DNA of 64,000 bases from Herbidospora solisilvae. GTDB taxonomy: Bacteria > Actinomycetota > Actinomycetes > Streptosporangiales > Streptosporangiaceae. The DNA is taken from NCBI RefSeq assembly GCF_009901565.1, contig NZ_WXEW01000013.1, forward strand, positions 170,136 to 234,135, given 5' to 3'. The position numbers were made by a program, and so were the translations under genes. The notes under the pieces are model-generated. The model ran no database searches, was not told the DNA's origin, and saw only the letters and a list, made by a program, of their open reading frames with translations. Positions within the stretch are counted from its first letter, which is position 1. Every line of letters begins with the position of its first letter. Below are positions 1-7,652 of this stretch, one piece after another.

Positions 1-77
1 TGCCGCCCGGCCGCCGTCGCCTGCCGGATGGCTTTCCTCAGCTTCCCCATCTGTGCTTCCAGCCCGTCCAGATCCAC
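1..77 (-). CDS. Hypothetical protein, N-terminal fragment (runs off window edge)
   Basis: A reading frame starts at a GTG whose first base is 77 and stays open to base 1. It reads VDLDGLEAQMGKLRKAIRQA and onward, a charged, probably helical start with normal actinomycete codon use. AAGG and GGAA lie just upstream of the GTG and could act as ribosome binding site. The gene is divergent from the one at 192, with about 115 bases between them holding three evenly spaced TTCCAG repeats. Only about 25 residues are visible, so no family can be named. An internal ATG ten codons in is an alternative start. Confidence 0.45.
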   Translation of the reverse strand, partial: MDLDGLEAQMGKLRKAIRQATAAGR

Positions 78-118
78 GTTTCCGCACCTTAACAGCGCCC
101 CCAGGGAAAGCCAAGCTA

Positions 119-144
119 TTCCAGTTGCTTCCAGTAATTTCCAG
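119..144. promoter_or_regulatory. Three TTCCAG direct repeats at 10-bp period
   Basis: TTCCAG occurs at 119-124, 129-134 and 139-144, exactly one helical turn apart, and a weaker TTCCAC follows at 153-158. The array lies between the divergent genes starting at 77 and 192, where a regulator would bind one face of the helix. Which protein binds is unknown. Confidence 0.45.
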
Positions 145-191
145 CATTACATTTCCACAACTGAAGACACCCGCGAGAAGAGAGACGACCC

Positions 192-992
192 ATGAGCCGC
201 TGCCGCCCCCCGTTATCCCGGGCCGAACTCGACGCCCGGCTCGACGCCCGCATCGACACCCGCCCCGACGGCGACGCCGTGAGGTGGTCGGTGGTCGTGC
301 CGCCCGCCTGCCGCGCCGCCCACGCGCGGGCCGACCGCTTCCGCGTCAAGGTCGGCAGCGTCTCCGGCTACCGCTCGTCGGTCGACGCCGCCTACGTGCT
401 GCAGCGTGCCCTCCTCCAGCCCGCCGGCCGGCGGGTGGCCGCGCTCCGGTCCGGGATCATCCGCATGTACGCCGGCCGGACGGACATCGGCGGAGCCCGC
501 GTGCCGGCCTGGCTCCAGGCGGTGATGGACGACCGCTGGGCCCTGGTCGACGGCGAGTGGTCCGCGCTCGACCCCGCCCGGCTGGCCGACGCCCTCGTCC
601 GGATCGGCCCGCTCTTCACGGCCGACCCCGGCCTGCCCGCCTGGCACCCGGGGGAGTCGCCCCGCGTCTACGCGGCCAACGCCGGCAACCTCCGCCCCGA
701 CCTGCTCGCCCTGCCCGGCGGCGACCTCGGCGACCTCCTCACCGCACGCGGCGACCTCGTCTACGTGACCACGGCCGCCGGCCTCGGCCCGGTCGTGACC
801 GCCGCGGTGTCCGCCGCGCGCGGGCGGTTCGCGGGCGGGGCCCGTCCCGACCGGGTGGTCTTCGTCGTGTTGTCGGTCACCCCGGTGCCGCCGGAGCGGC
901 TGTTCCCGCTGGTCCGGCTGTCGCTCGCCGACGCCGCCCGCACGCTCGGCGATCTCGGGGTGGGCGTGGAGGTCGTCGTCCACCGTCCGTAA
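192..992 (+). CDS. Hypothetical protein, 266 residues
   Basis: I do not recognise a family. The protein has no signal peptide or membrane segment and looks like a soluble cytoplasmic protein with alternating alpha/beta character. It has a conserved-looking stretch RFRVKVGSVSGYRSSVDAAY around residues 50-70 and a hydrophobic strand-rich end (VVFVVLSVTPV near residue 220). The ATG is preceded by a purine-rich AAGAGAG. A much longer overlapping frame on the opposite strand is rejected because codon bias supports this one. The gene is followed by the promoter of the small-peptide operon, so it is probably not part of that operon. Its promoter carries the TTCCAG array. Confidence 0.75.
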   Translation: MSRCRPPLSRAELDARLDARIDTRPDGDAVRWSVVVPPACRAAHARADRFRVKVGSVSGYRSSVDAAYVLQRALLQPAGRRVAALRSGIIRMYAGRTDIGGARVPAWLQAVMDDRWALVDGEWSALDPARLADALVRIGPLFTADPGLPAWHPGESPRVYAANAGNLRPDLLALPGGDLGDLLTARGDLVYVTTAAGLGPVVTAAVSAARGRFAGGARPDRVVFVVLSVTPVPPERLFPLVRLSLADAARTLGDLGVGVEVVVHRP

Positions 993-999
993 GCAGCGG

Positions 1000-1018
1000 A
1001 TATACGCCTCATATACGC
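1000..1018 (+). promoter_or_regulatory. 11-bp-period direct repeat (candidate SARP box) before the peptide operon
   Basis: ATATACGC occurs at 1000-1007 and again at 1011-1018, so the repeat period is 11 bp. That is the arrangement known for SARP binding sites, where heptamers are separated by four bases. It lies about 40 bases before the first NMHWGN peptide gene. The 11-mer ATATACGCCTC from this site recurs at 4905-4915 before the LamG/Rhs operon, on the other side of the SARP gene at 1739-4783. The assignment to that regulator is inference. Confidence 0.5.
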
Positions 1019-1059
1019 GAACGTGCCACTCTGGCCTCTCACCTCTGACGGGGGACCAG

Positions 1060-1296
1060 ATGAGAGAAAGAGCACAAACGGCCCTGACCGCCGTCGCGCT
1101 GACGGTCGGGGCTCTCGGGGCACTCAGCGCGCCCGCCGCCGCGGCCGAGCCGGTCGGCGGGGTCGTCATCATCGGAATCAAGACCGACCCGACCAAGTAC
1201 CACCACGACCCCATCGCATGCGGGGACAACATGCACTGGGGCAACCCGTACTGCGCCGACGACATCGACGAGACCTCTCATGGGGGCGCCGAGTGA
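1060..1296 (+). CDS. Small secreted NMHWGN peptide 1 (78 residues)
   Basis: The product has a classical Sec signal: a short charged start (MRERAQ), a hydrophobic core and an Ala-rich cleavage region (APAAAAEP) near residue 29. The mature part of about 49 residues contains ACGDNMHWGNPYC, so the NMHWGN core is bracketed by two cysteines ten residues apart. This suggests a small disulfide loop. The ATG follows GACGGGGGACC, a strong ribosome binding site that recurs almost unchanged before the third copy at 1534. The stop overlaps the GTG of the next gene, so the two are translationally coupled. I know no named family. It could be a signalling peptide, a toxin or antimicrobial, or a cell-surface morphogen. 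Confidence 0.8.
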   Translation: MRERAQTALTAVALTVGALGALSAPAAAAEPVGGVVIIGIKTDPTKYHHDPIACGDNMHWGNPYCADDIDETSHGGAE

Positions 1297-1674
1297 AGCT
1301 GAAGACCAGTCAGAAGGCCGTGCTCGTCGCCGCGCTGGCCGTGGGCGCGCTCGGGGTGTTCGGGGCGCCGGCCCTCGCGGCGCCGGGGCCGCTGCCGCCA
1401 CCGCCGTGCGACTACGCTGTCGACTCCGACGACTGCGTCGTCCCGCCCGACCCGAACATGCACTGGGGCAACGAACGTCCCAGCGACTGACTCGGCTGCG
1501 CGGGACGGTGTCCCATCCTGACGGGGGATCACCATGAAGAAGAGTGTGAAAGCCGGACTGATCGTCGTGGCGCTGGCCGTCGGCGCACTGGTCGGCCTCG
1601 CCGGGCCGGCCGCGGCGGTGCCGTGGAACGAGGCCATCGTCAACCTGTGCCCGGAGAACATGCACTGGGGCAAC
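1228..1674 (+). repeat. Three copies of an identical 18-bp coding motif (NMHWGN)
   Basis: AACATGCACTGGGGCAAC occurs unchanged at 1228-1245, 1455-1472 and 1657-1674, once near the 3' end of each of the three small-peptide genes and in the same reading frame relative to each gene. The sequence around it differs between copies apart from the signal-peptide regions. Conservation at DNA level points to recent duplication or to strong selection on this core. Confidence 0.95.
1293..1490 (+). CDS. Small secreted NMHWGN peptide 2 (65 residues)
   Basis: Translation starts at a GTG that overlaps the stop of the preceding peptide gene (GTGA), giving VKLKTSQKAVLV and a Sec signal ending near ALAAPG at about residue 27. 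The mature region is Pro- and Asp-rich and ends PDPNMHWGNERPSD. The two cysteines that flank the core in copies 1 and 3 are both absent here; instead there are two upstream cysteines in CDYAVDSDDC. This paired loss supports a disulfide loop in the other two copies and suggests this one folds differently or has a different role. The GAG before the GTG may contribute little as a Shine-Dalgarno; coupling from the upstream gene probably drives translation. Confidence 0.8.
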   Translation: MKLKTSQKAVLVAALAVGALGVFGAPALAAPGPLPPPPCDYAVDSDDCVVPPDPNMHWGNERPSD

Positions 1675-1689
1675 GGCGAATGCGTCTAG
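1534..1689 (+). CDS. Small secreted NMHWGN peptide 3 (51 residues)
   Basis: The gene starts at an ATG preceded by GACGGGGGATCACC, almost the same leader as copy 1. It encodes MKKSVKAGLIV, a hydrophobic core, a cleavage region AGPAAAVPW near residue 28 and a mature peptide of only about 23 residues. That peptide is essentially the core: NLCPENMHWGNGECV. The cysteines again stand ten residues apart around the core, as in copy 1, giving C-x2-NMHWGN-x2-C. It is 43 bases after copy 2 and ends 49 bases before the convergent SARP gene. Because almost nothing else is left of the mature chain, the loop itself is the likely functional part. Confidence 0.8.
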   Translation: MKKSVKAGLIVVALAVGALVGLAGPAAAVPWNEAIVNLCPENMHWGNGECV

Positions 1690-1738
1690 TGACTTCCGCC
1701 GGCCACCAGACGGTGGGTGGACGGCGGACGGGACCGGT

Positions 1739-4700
1739 CTACTCGGAGCGGGGCGCGAGCCTCGCCGCCAGCTTCTCGGCCTCGGGGGAGTCGAGGCCGA
1801 GCAGCAGGGAGTGAGCCGTCTCCCACAGGGCCCGCGCGGCCTCCTCGTCGCCCATCCTGCGGAGGGTGACGGCGAGGGCGTCCATTGCGCGGGCCCGCCA
1901 GGTCGTGTTGCCCATCTCGGCGAACAACGTCACCGCTCGCTCGAGATGGGGGACCGCCGCGCCGAGGTCATCGCCGGACTCGAAGAGGGAGCCGAGTCCG
2001 AGAGACGCGCTGGCCTCGGCGAACTGGTCGCCGACCCGTTGCGCGGCGGCGACGGCGGCCTTCATCGAGGTCTCGGCCGCCCGCCGTTCCCCGGAGGCGA
2101 GCTGCGCCTGGCCGAGGCCGCGCAGCAGGTAGGCCTCGCCGACGAGGTCGCCGATGGCGCGCACCAGCGGCAGCGCCTGCGCGAAGGCGTCGCGTGCCGG
2201 TTCGGGGCGTTCCTGGCGCAGGTAGGCGTCGCCGAGCCGGAACAGCGCCTGCGCCTGGCCGCGCCGGTTGCCGATGTCCTCGAAGGTGCGCAGCGCGTCG
2301 CGCAGCAGCGTCTCCGCCTCGGCGAACACGCCCTCCTCCAGCCGGATCTGGGCCATCCCGATGCCCGAGTGGGCCTGGGCCGCCCGGTCGCCGGCCTCGC
2401 TGAGCAGGTCGGCCGCCTCCTTGTAGCGATGGTGGGCCCGTTCGGGGGTGCCGGTGATGCGGTCGAGCAGCGCCAGGTTGCGCAGCGCCAGCCCCACGCC
2501 GTGGTCGGCGCCGAGGGCCTCGAACCGGGCCGCGGAGTCCTCCAGCAGTTCGGCCGCCGTGGCGTACTCCTGCCGGAACAGGGCCAGGCTGCCCAGGCCG
2601 TACACCATCGCGGCCTCGCCGAGCGCGTCGCCCGCGGCGCGGGCGGCGGCGAGCGCGACCTCGTGGGTGGACCGCCAGTCGTCGAACAGGCTGCGCGCCT
2701 CGAAGAGCGTCACGCACGTCATCGCGAGCTCCCAGGCGAGCGAGGCCAGCCCCAGGTCGGCGGCCTGCGAGACGGCCGCCACGAGTCCGGCCCGCTCGGC
2801 GGCCAGCCACTCGATGGGCTCGCCCAGCAGCGCGTCGGCCAGCGCCGGATCGGGCGCCCGGCGCGGCGTGCTCCCGCGCAGTACGGCGAAGTCGCCGCCG
2901 TACTCGCGCCGGTGGGCCTCCTGCGCCAGCGACAACCAGAGGGCGAGCGAGCGGCCCATCGCCTCGGCGCGGGCGGCGGCGTCGTCCTCCTCCATGGCGC
3001 GTTCGCGGGCGAACAGGCGGACCAGGTCGTGGAAGCGGTAGCGCACCCCGCCCGTGCCCTCCTGCGCCACGACTTCGAGCAGCTGCGCCGCGACGAGCTG
3101 CTCGAACAGCTCCCCGAGCGGCTCGCGGCCGATGCCCAGCAGCGGCCCGCCGGCCCATTCGCCGAAGTCGGGCACCCCGAGCAGGCTCAGCCGCCGGAAC
3201 AGCGTCGCCGCCGCCGGGTCGAGGTCGCGGTAGCTGAGCCCGAAGTTGGCCCGCACCCGCACCCCGCCGTGGCTGAGCTCGCTGAGCCGGTTGCGCTCGT
3301 CGGCCAGGTGACCGGCCAGCACGCCCGCGGTGAGGCGGGTGCGCCCGGCCAGCCGGGCCCCGGCGATGCGCAGCGCCAGCGGCAACCCGCCGCACAACTC
3401 GCTCAGCCGCGCCAGTTCGGGGTCGGCCGGGTCGACCGCGCCCCCGGCCAGGCCCGCCAGCACCGCCACGCCCTCCAGGTCGCCGAGGGTGCCGACCTGG
3501 AGGATGTCGGCGCGTTCCTGCGCCACCAGCCCGTCGAGGCCGTCGCGGCTGGTCACCATGACCGCGCACCCGGGGGAGCCGGGCAGCAGCGGCCGGACCT
3601 GCCCGGCGTCGCGGGCGTTGTCGAGCACCAGCAGCACCCGCCGCCGCGACAACACGCTGCGCAGCAGCCCGGCCCGCTCGTCGACGTCGTCGGGGATCCG
3701 GCTGCCCGGCACGCCGAGCGCCCGCAGGAACCGGTCGACCACCTGCCGGGGCGCCAGCGGCTCGGCGTCCTCGGCGTAGCCGCGCAGGTCGACGTAGAGC
3801 TGGCCGTCGGCGAAGCGGCCGGAGACCCGGTGGGCCCAGTGGACGGCCAGGCCGGTCTTGCCGACGCCGCCCATGCCGGTGAGCCCGAGGAAGGCCGGCA
3901 CACCCTGGCTCTGCCGCAGGTCGAGCAGCCGGTCGAGCTCGGCGAGCTCCTCGGCCCGGCCGACGAAGTCGGCGACGTCGTGGGGCAGCTGCGCGGGGGT
4001 GGGGAACAGGGTCGGCCCGGCCTTGGGCTCGGCCGGGCGCGGCGCGGACGTGCCGGAGTCGCCGCGCAGGATCTCCTCGTGCAGCGCCCGCAGTTCGGCG
4101 CCGGGTTCGAGCCCGAGCTCGCCGATGAGGACGCGCCGCCCCTCGCGGAAGGTCTCCAGCGCCTCGGCCCGCCGCCCGGCCCGGTGGAGGGCCAGCATCA
4201 GGTGGGCCCGCAGCCGCTCGCGGGTCGGGTGTTCGGCCACCAGGCCGGTCAGCTCGCCGATGAGGTCCTCGTGGCGGCCCAGCGCCAGGTCCGCGGTGAT
4301 CCGCAATTCGGCCGCCCGTAACCGCGCCTCTTCGAGGCGGGTTGCGGCGGGCCAGATCGCGGGGTGGTCGGCGAGGTTGCCGTAGGCCGGGCCGCGCCAC
4401 ATCTCCAGGGCCCTGGCCAGCAGCCGCCGCCCGGTGGCGGGGTCGCCGCCGTTCATCGCCCGCGCGCCCTCGGCCGTGAGGGCCTCGAAGTCGGCCGCGT
4501 CGAGTTCGCCGGGGCCGACCGCCAGGGCGTAGCCGGACGGGTGGCGGACCACCCGGTCGCGGTCGCCCAGGGCTTTGCGCAGGTGGTAGACGTACAGGCG
4601 GAGATTCTCGTGGGCCGAGGCCGGCGGTTCCTCCCAGAGCGCCCCGATCAGGCGGGAACCCGCCGTGGGAGCGTTGGCGTTGCCGATCAGCACGGCCAGC

Positions 4701-4783
4701 AGCAGCCGTTGCTTCTCCGACCGCAGCGGCACCTGCGCGCCGTCGATCGTGATGTCGAGGGGACCGAGAACGCGAAGCCTCAT
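1739..4783 (-). CDS. SARP-family regulator with BTAD, NB-ARC and TPR domains (AfsR-like)
   Basis: The 1014-residue protein begins MRLRVLGPLDI, the usual start of an OmpR-type winged-helix DNA-binding domain of the SARP family (about residues 1-95). A bacterial transcriptional activation domain follows to about residue 240. The NB-ARC ATPase has a P-loop GMGGVGKT at about 303-310, a Walker B region LLVLDN and the GLPLAL motif. The C-terminal half is helical with tetratricopeptide-like repeats. I prefer the ATG at 4783 to the GTG six bases upstream because GAAGG is well placed for it. Such STAND regulators activate secondary-metabolite or developmental genes in actinomycetes. The gene lies between the secreted-peptide genes and the LamG/Rhs operon, and both have 11-bp-period repeats upstream. 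A regulatory link, and sensing of a peptide by the TPR part, are inferences. Confidence 0.9.
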   Translation of the reverse strand: MRLRVLGPLDITIDGAQVPLRSEKQRLLLAVLIGNANAPTAGSRLIGALWEEPPASAHENLRLYVYHLRKALGDRDRVVRHPSGYALAVGPGELDAADFEALTAEGARAMNGGDPATGRRLLARALEMWRGPAYGNLADHPAIWPAATRLEEARLRAAELRITADLALGRHEDLIGELTGLVAEHPTRERLRAHLMLALHRAGRRAEALETFREGRRVLIGELGLEPGAELRALHEEILRGDSGTSAPRPAEPKAGPTLFPTPAQLPHDVADFVGRAEELAELDRLLDLRQSQGVPAFLGLTGMGGVGKTGLAVHWAHRVSGRFADGQLYVDLRGYAEDAEPLAPRQVVDRFLRALGVPGSRIPDDVDERAGLLRSVLSRRRVLLVLDNARDAGQVRPLLPGSPGCAVMVTSRDGLDGLVAQERADILQVGTLGDLEGVAVLAGLAGGAVDPADPELARLSELCGGLPLALRIAGARLAGRTRLTAGVLAGHLADERNRLSELSHGGVRVRANFGLSYRDLDPAAATLFRRLSLLGVPDFGEWAGGPLLGIGREPLGELFEQLVAAQLLEVVAQEGTGGVRYRFHDLVRLFARERAMEEDDAAARAEAMGRSLALWLSLAQEAHRREYGGDFAVLRGSTPRRAPDPALADALLGEPIEWLAAERAGLVAAVSQAADLGLASLAWELAMTCVTLFEARSLFDDWRSTHEVALAAARAAGDALGEAAMVYGLGSLALFRQEYATAAELLEDSAARFEALGADHGVGLALRNLALLDRITGTPERAHHRYKEAADLLSEAGDRAAQAHSGIGMAQIRLEEGVFAEAETLLRDALRTFEDIGNRRGQAQALFRLGDAYLRQERPEPARDAFAQALPLVRAIGDLVGEAYLLRGLGQAQLASGERRAAETSMKAAVAAAQRVGDQFAEASASLGLGSLFESGDDLGAAVPHLERAVTLFAEMGNTTWRARAMDALAVTLRRMGDEEAARALWETAHSLLLGLDSPEAEKLAARLAPRSE

Positions 4784-4836
4784 CGCCACCTTCGGGGGTG
4801 ATCTCCGGGAGTGAGATGCACCTTACCGGTCGAACG

Positions 4837-4943
4837 TTATATGTGCCTTATTCATTATCGGATCTGGTTCAAGAGCCATATATCCCACGAAAGTCCACAA
4901 GGCTATATACGCCTCTCACATCGCCTATACGGCAAAAATACGC
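4837..4943 (+). promoter_or_regulatory. AT-rich divergent regulatory region with 11-bp-period repeats
   Basis: The 208 bases between the SARP gene and the LamG gene are far richer in A+T than the surroundings. ATATACGCCTC at 4905-4915 matches the site at 1000-1010 exactly. TATACGG at 4926-4932 and AATACGC at 4937-4943 are related heptamers 11 bp apart with a four-base spacer. TTATATG at 4837-4843 and TTATTCA at 4848-4854 form another 11-bp pair nearer the SARP start. Promoters for both genes should lie here; I cannot assign the -10 and -35 boxes with confidence. Confidence 0.45.
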
Positions 4944-4991
4944 AGGTGCCTCATGGTGTGCCTCAGCCCCAGCCATACCTGAGGAGACATC

Positions 4992-7652
4992 GTGGTGTCC
5001 CGTTCCCGGGCGGCCTCCTTAGCCGTCCTTCTCTCCCTTTCCACGGTCGTGGCCCTCCCCGCTCCGGCGGCGGCCGTGCCCGTGCCGATCCCGACCGCCC
5101 CGACGTGCGTCGCGGCCGCCGACGACCCCGACGGCGCCGCCGGGATGGCCGCCCAGTGCGGCACCGAGGTCGAGGTGCTCTCGGAACGCACCGAGACCAG
5201 CCAGGTCTTCGCCCAGCCCGACGGCACGCTGGAGTCCGTCACCTCCCTCTACCCGACCCAGGTCGTCAAGAACGGCGTCTGGACCGACGTGAACACGGAC
5301 CTGCGTCTGTCGGGCGGCGTGACTCCGGTCGCGACCTCGGCCGACGTGCGCTTCTCCACCGGCGGCGCCGACCCCATGGTGACTCTCACCGAGGGCGCTG
5401 CCTCCATCCGGATCAAGTCACCGTGGAACCTTCCCACGCCCTCCCTGAACGGCGACACCGCGACCTACGTCAACGTGCTGCCCGGCGTCGACCTGCGGTT
5501 GCGGGCCGAACCCGACGGCTTCTCGCAGTACCTCGTGGTGAACACGCCGACGGCCGCCGCCAACTCGGAGCTGGCCCGCATCGCCTTCCCGATCGAGGCG
5601 TCCGGCGGGGCGTCGATCCGCGAGAACGAGTCGGCCCTGGAGGTCGTCGACGCCGCCGGGAACGTGCTGTTCGCGTCGGGCTCGGCGCTCATGTGGGACG
5701 CCGACGGCGCGGGTGACGAGGGCGCCGACAGCGCGCCCGGCCGCACCGCCGAGATGGACGTCGAGGTGTCCGCGCACGAGCTCGTCGTGGTGCCCGACCA
5801 GGCCCTGCTGACCGCGCCCGACGCGACCTTCCCCATCTACATCGACCCGGCGTTCAGCAAGCCCAGCATGGGCGGCAACTGGACCCACACGAACAGCTGC
5901 TCGCCCGGCACCAGCTTCTACACCAGCTACCGCAGCGAGTTGCGGGTCGGCCGCCAGTGGAACACCTCGTGCAAGTGGCGGGCCTACATGCGGTTCGACA
6001 CCGCCCAGCTCGCCGGCGCGACGATCCAGGCCGCCGAGTTCGCGGTGACCGCCGACCACGTCGCCAACTGTGCGGGCGCCAACACCAACCTGCTGTTCCG
6101 CAACAACATCTCCGCCATGAACACCGCGACCTGGAACAGCACCAGCAGCGGCAACGTGCAGACCATCGGCACCGAGAAGTTCGACGCCAACGAGTCGAGC
6201 TGCCCCTCGGGCGACCAGAGGAAGGTCTACGACGACGGCAGCGCCAAGGTGCTGGAAGGCCGGATGCAGAGCCAGGCCAACGCCCGCGCCTCGCAGACCA
6301 CCTTCGCGCTCATCTCGTCGGACGAGGGCGACCACATGGGCTGGAGCAACTTCATCCCGGGCTCGGTGGCGCTGATCATCACCTACAACCACACCCCGTC
6401 GGTGCCGACCTCGCTGAAGATCACCACCGACTGCGGCATCTCCTGCGCCTGGGTGCGCTCGGGCACGCCCACGCTGTCGGCGGTCGCCGCCGACCCCAAC
6501 GGCGGCACCCTCGCCCGGGTCGAGTTCGAGGTGTACGACCGCGCCCGCGCGAGCCGCAAGGCGGCGTCCGGCTCGGCCGTCTCCAACCGCGCCTCCGGCC
6601 AGGCCGCGGCGTGGAAGGTCACGCCGGCGCTGCCCGAGGGCGCGTACTCCTGGCGGGTCCGGGGCTGTGACGCCTACGTCTGCGGCGGCTGGGGCGGCTG
6701 GTTCGACTTCACCGTCGACACCACCGCGCCCACGAACGTCAGCGTGACCTCGGCCGAGTATCCGCCCGCGAGCGCCGGCACCTGGAACGGCGCGGCCGGC
6801 CAGGCGGGCACGTTCACGATCTCCGCGTCCGGCGCGAACCGCTTCGAGCTGACCCTCAACGGCGTGAACAAGGGCTGGGTGAACACCACCGGCGACGTGT
6901 GGACCGGCCCGCTCACCCCCGACCGCGACGGGGTCAACCTGCTCACCGCCCGCGCCGCCGACGCGGCCGGCAACGTCGCCGGCAGTCCGTTCACCTACGA
7001 GTTCCTGGTCCGCCCCGTCCCGGCCAAGGCGGTCGGGTGGGGCTTCAACGAGGCGTCCGGCACCACCGCCGCCTCCGACCCGGCCGGGACCACGCTCGAC
7101 AGCAAGGCCGGTCCGGCCGCCCGCACCGCCGGGAGGAGCGGCGGCTACGCGCTGGCCCTCGACGGGGCCTCGGCCTGGGCCACCACCCAGCCGGTCGTCG
7201 ACACCAAGACACCCTTCACGGTGACCGCCCTGGTGAAGCTGAACTCCACCACCGTGAGCGGCCCGATGACCGCCGTGTCCTCCCACGGCGCGACCGGCTC
7301 GGGCTTCCGTCTCGGCTACCGCGCCGAGGGCTGGTGCTTCTCCATGTACGCCGCCGACGGCGGCGCCGAGACCAGGGCCTGCTCCACCGAGTCGGTCGGC
7401 ACCGGCTGGACCCACCTGGCCGGCGTCTACGACGGCACCCGCCTGCGGATCTACGTCAACGGCCTGAACTGGGAGGAGGCCGACCAGGTGCCCTTCACCT
7501 CAACGTGGTCGGCGACGCAGGGCTGGTCGGTCGGCCGGGCCAAGGACGCCGGCGCCCTCACGCAGTACTGGACCGGCGCCGTCGACAGGGTCGGCGCCTA
7601 CCAGAAGGCACTGACCCAGAGTGAGATCGTCACGGACGGAGCCAAGGGATGA
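4992..7652 (+). CDS. Secreted DNRLRE/Ig-like/LamG protein, partner of the Rhs protein
   Basis: The 886-residue product starts at a GTG preceded by GAGGAG and has a Sec signal that ends near PAPAAAVPV. Residues 50-270 form a region typical of the N-terminal halves of actinobacterial LamG/Rhs partners. Residues about 283-466 (YIDPAFSKP onward) resemble a DNRLRE surface domain. An Ig-like stretch follows at about 470-670, and a LamG/concanavalin-like domain occupies about 680-885, ending in the usual WTGAVDRVGAYQKALT pattern. Its last four bases (ATGA) overlap the start of the Rhs gene, so the two are co-translated. The role is probably adhesion to, or assembly with, the large Rhs protein at the cell surface. 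Transport by Sec is inferred from the signal peptide. Confidence 0.85.
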   Translation: MVSRSRAASLAVLLSLSTVVALPAPAAAVPVPIPTAPTCVAAADDPDGAAGMAAQCGTEVEVLSERTETSQVFAQPDGTLESVTSLYPTQVVKNGVWTDVNTDLRLSGGVTPVATSADVRFSTGGADPMVTLTEGAASIRIKSPWNLPTPSLNGDTATYVNVLPGVDLRLRAEPDGFSQYLVVNTPTAAANSELARIAFPIEASGGASIRENESALEVVDAAGNVLFASGSALMWDADGAGDEGADSAPGRTAEMDVEVSAHELVVVPDQALLTAPDATFPIYIDPAFSKPSMGGNWTHTNSCSPGTSFYTSYRSELRVGRQWNTSCKWRAYMRFDTAQLAGATIQAAEFAVTADHVANCAGANTNLLFRNNISAMNTATWNSTSSGNVQTIGTEKFDANESSCPSGDQRKVYDDGSAKVLEGRMQSQANARASQTTFALISSDEGDHMGWSNFIPGSVALIITYNHTPSVPTSLKITTDCGISCAWVRSGTPTLSAVAADPNGGTLARVEFEVYDRARASRKAASGSAVSNRASGQAAAWKVTPALPEGAYSWRVRGCDAYVCGGWGGWFDFTVDTTAPTNVSVTSAEYPPASAGTWNGAAGQAGTFTISASGANRFELTLNGVNKGWVNTTGDVWTGPLTPDRDGVNLLTARAADAAGNVAGSPFTYEFLVRPVPAKAVGWGFNEASGTTAASDPAGTTLDSKAGPAARTAGRSGGYALALDGASAWATTQPVVDTKTPFTVTALVKLNSTTVSGPMTAVSSHGATGSGFRLGYRAEGWCFSMYAADGGAETRACSTESVGTGWTHLAGVYDGTRLRIYVNGLNWEEADQVPFTSTWSATQGWSVGRAKDAGALTQYWTGAVDRVGAYQKALTQSEIVTDGAKG

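Noticed and set aside
1060..1689. The NMHWGN peptides as a classical RiPP cluster
   Set aside because: They have cleavable Sec signals, and no maturase, cyclase, radical SAM enzyme or dedicated exporter is nearby.
1811..4321. An 836-codon plus-strand frame opposite the SARP gene
   Set aside because: The complementary strand encodes intact SARP, NB-ARC and TPR motifs; this frame is a GC-driven artefact.
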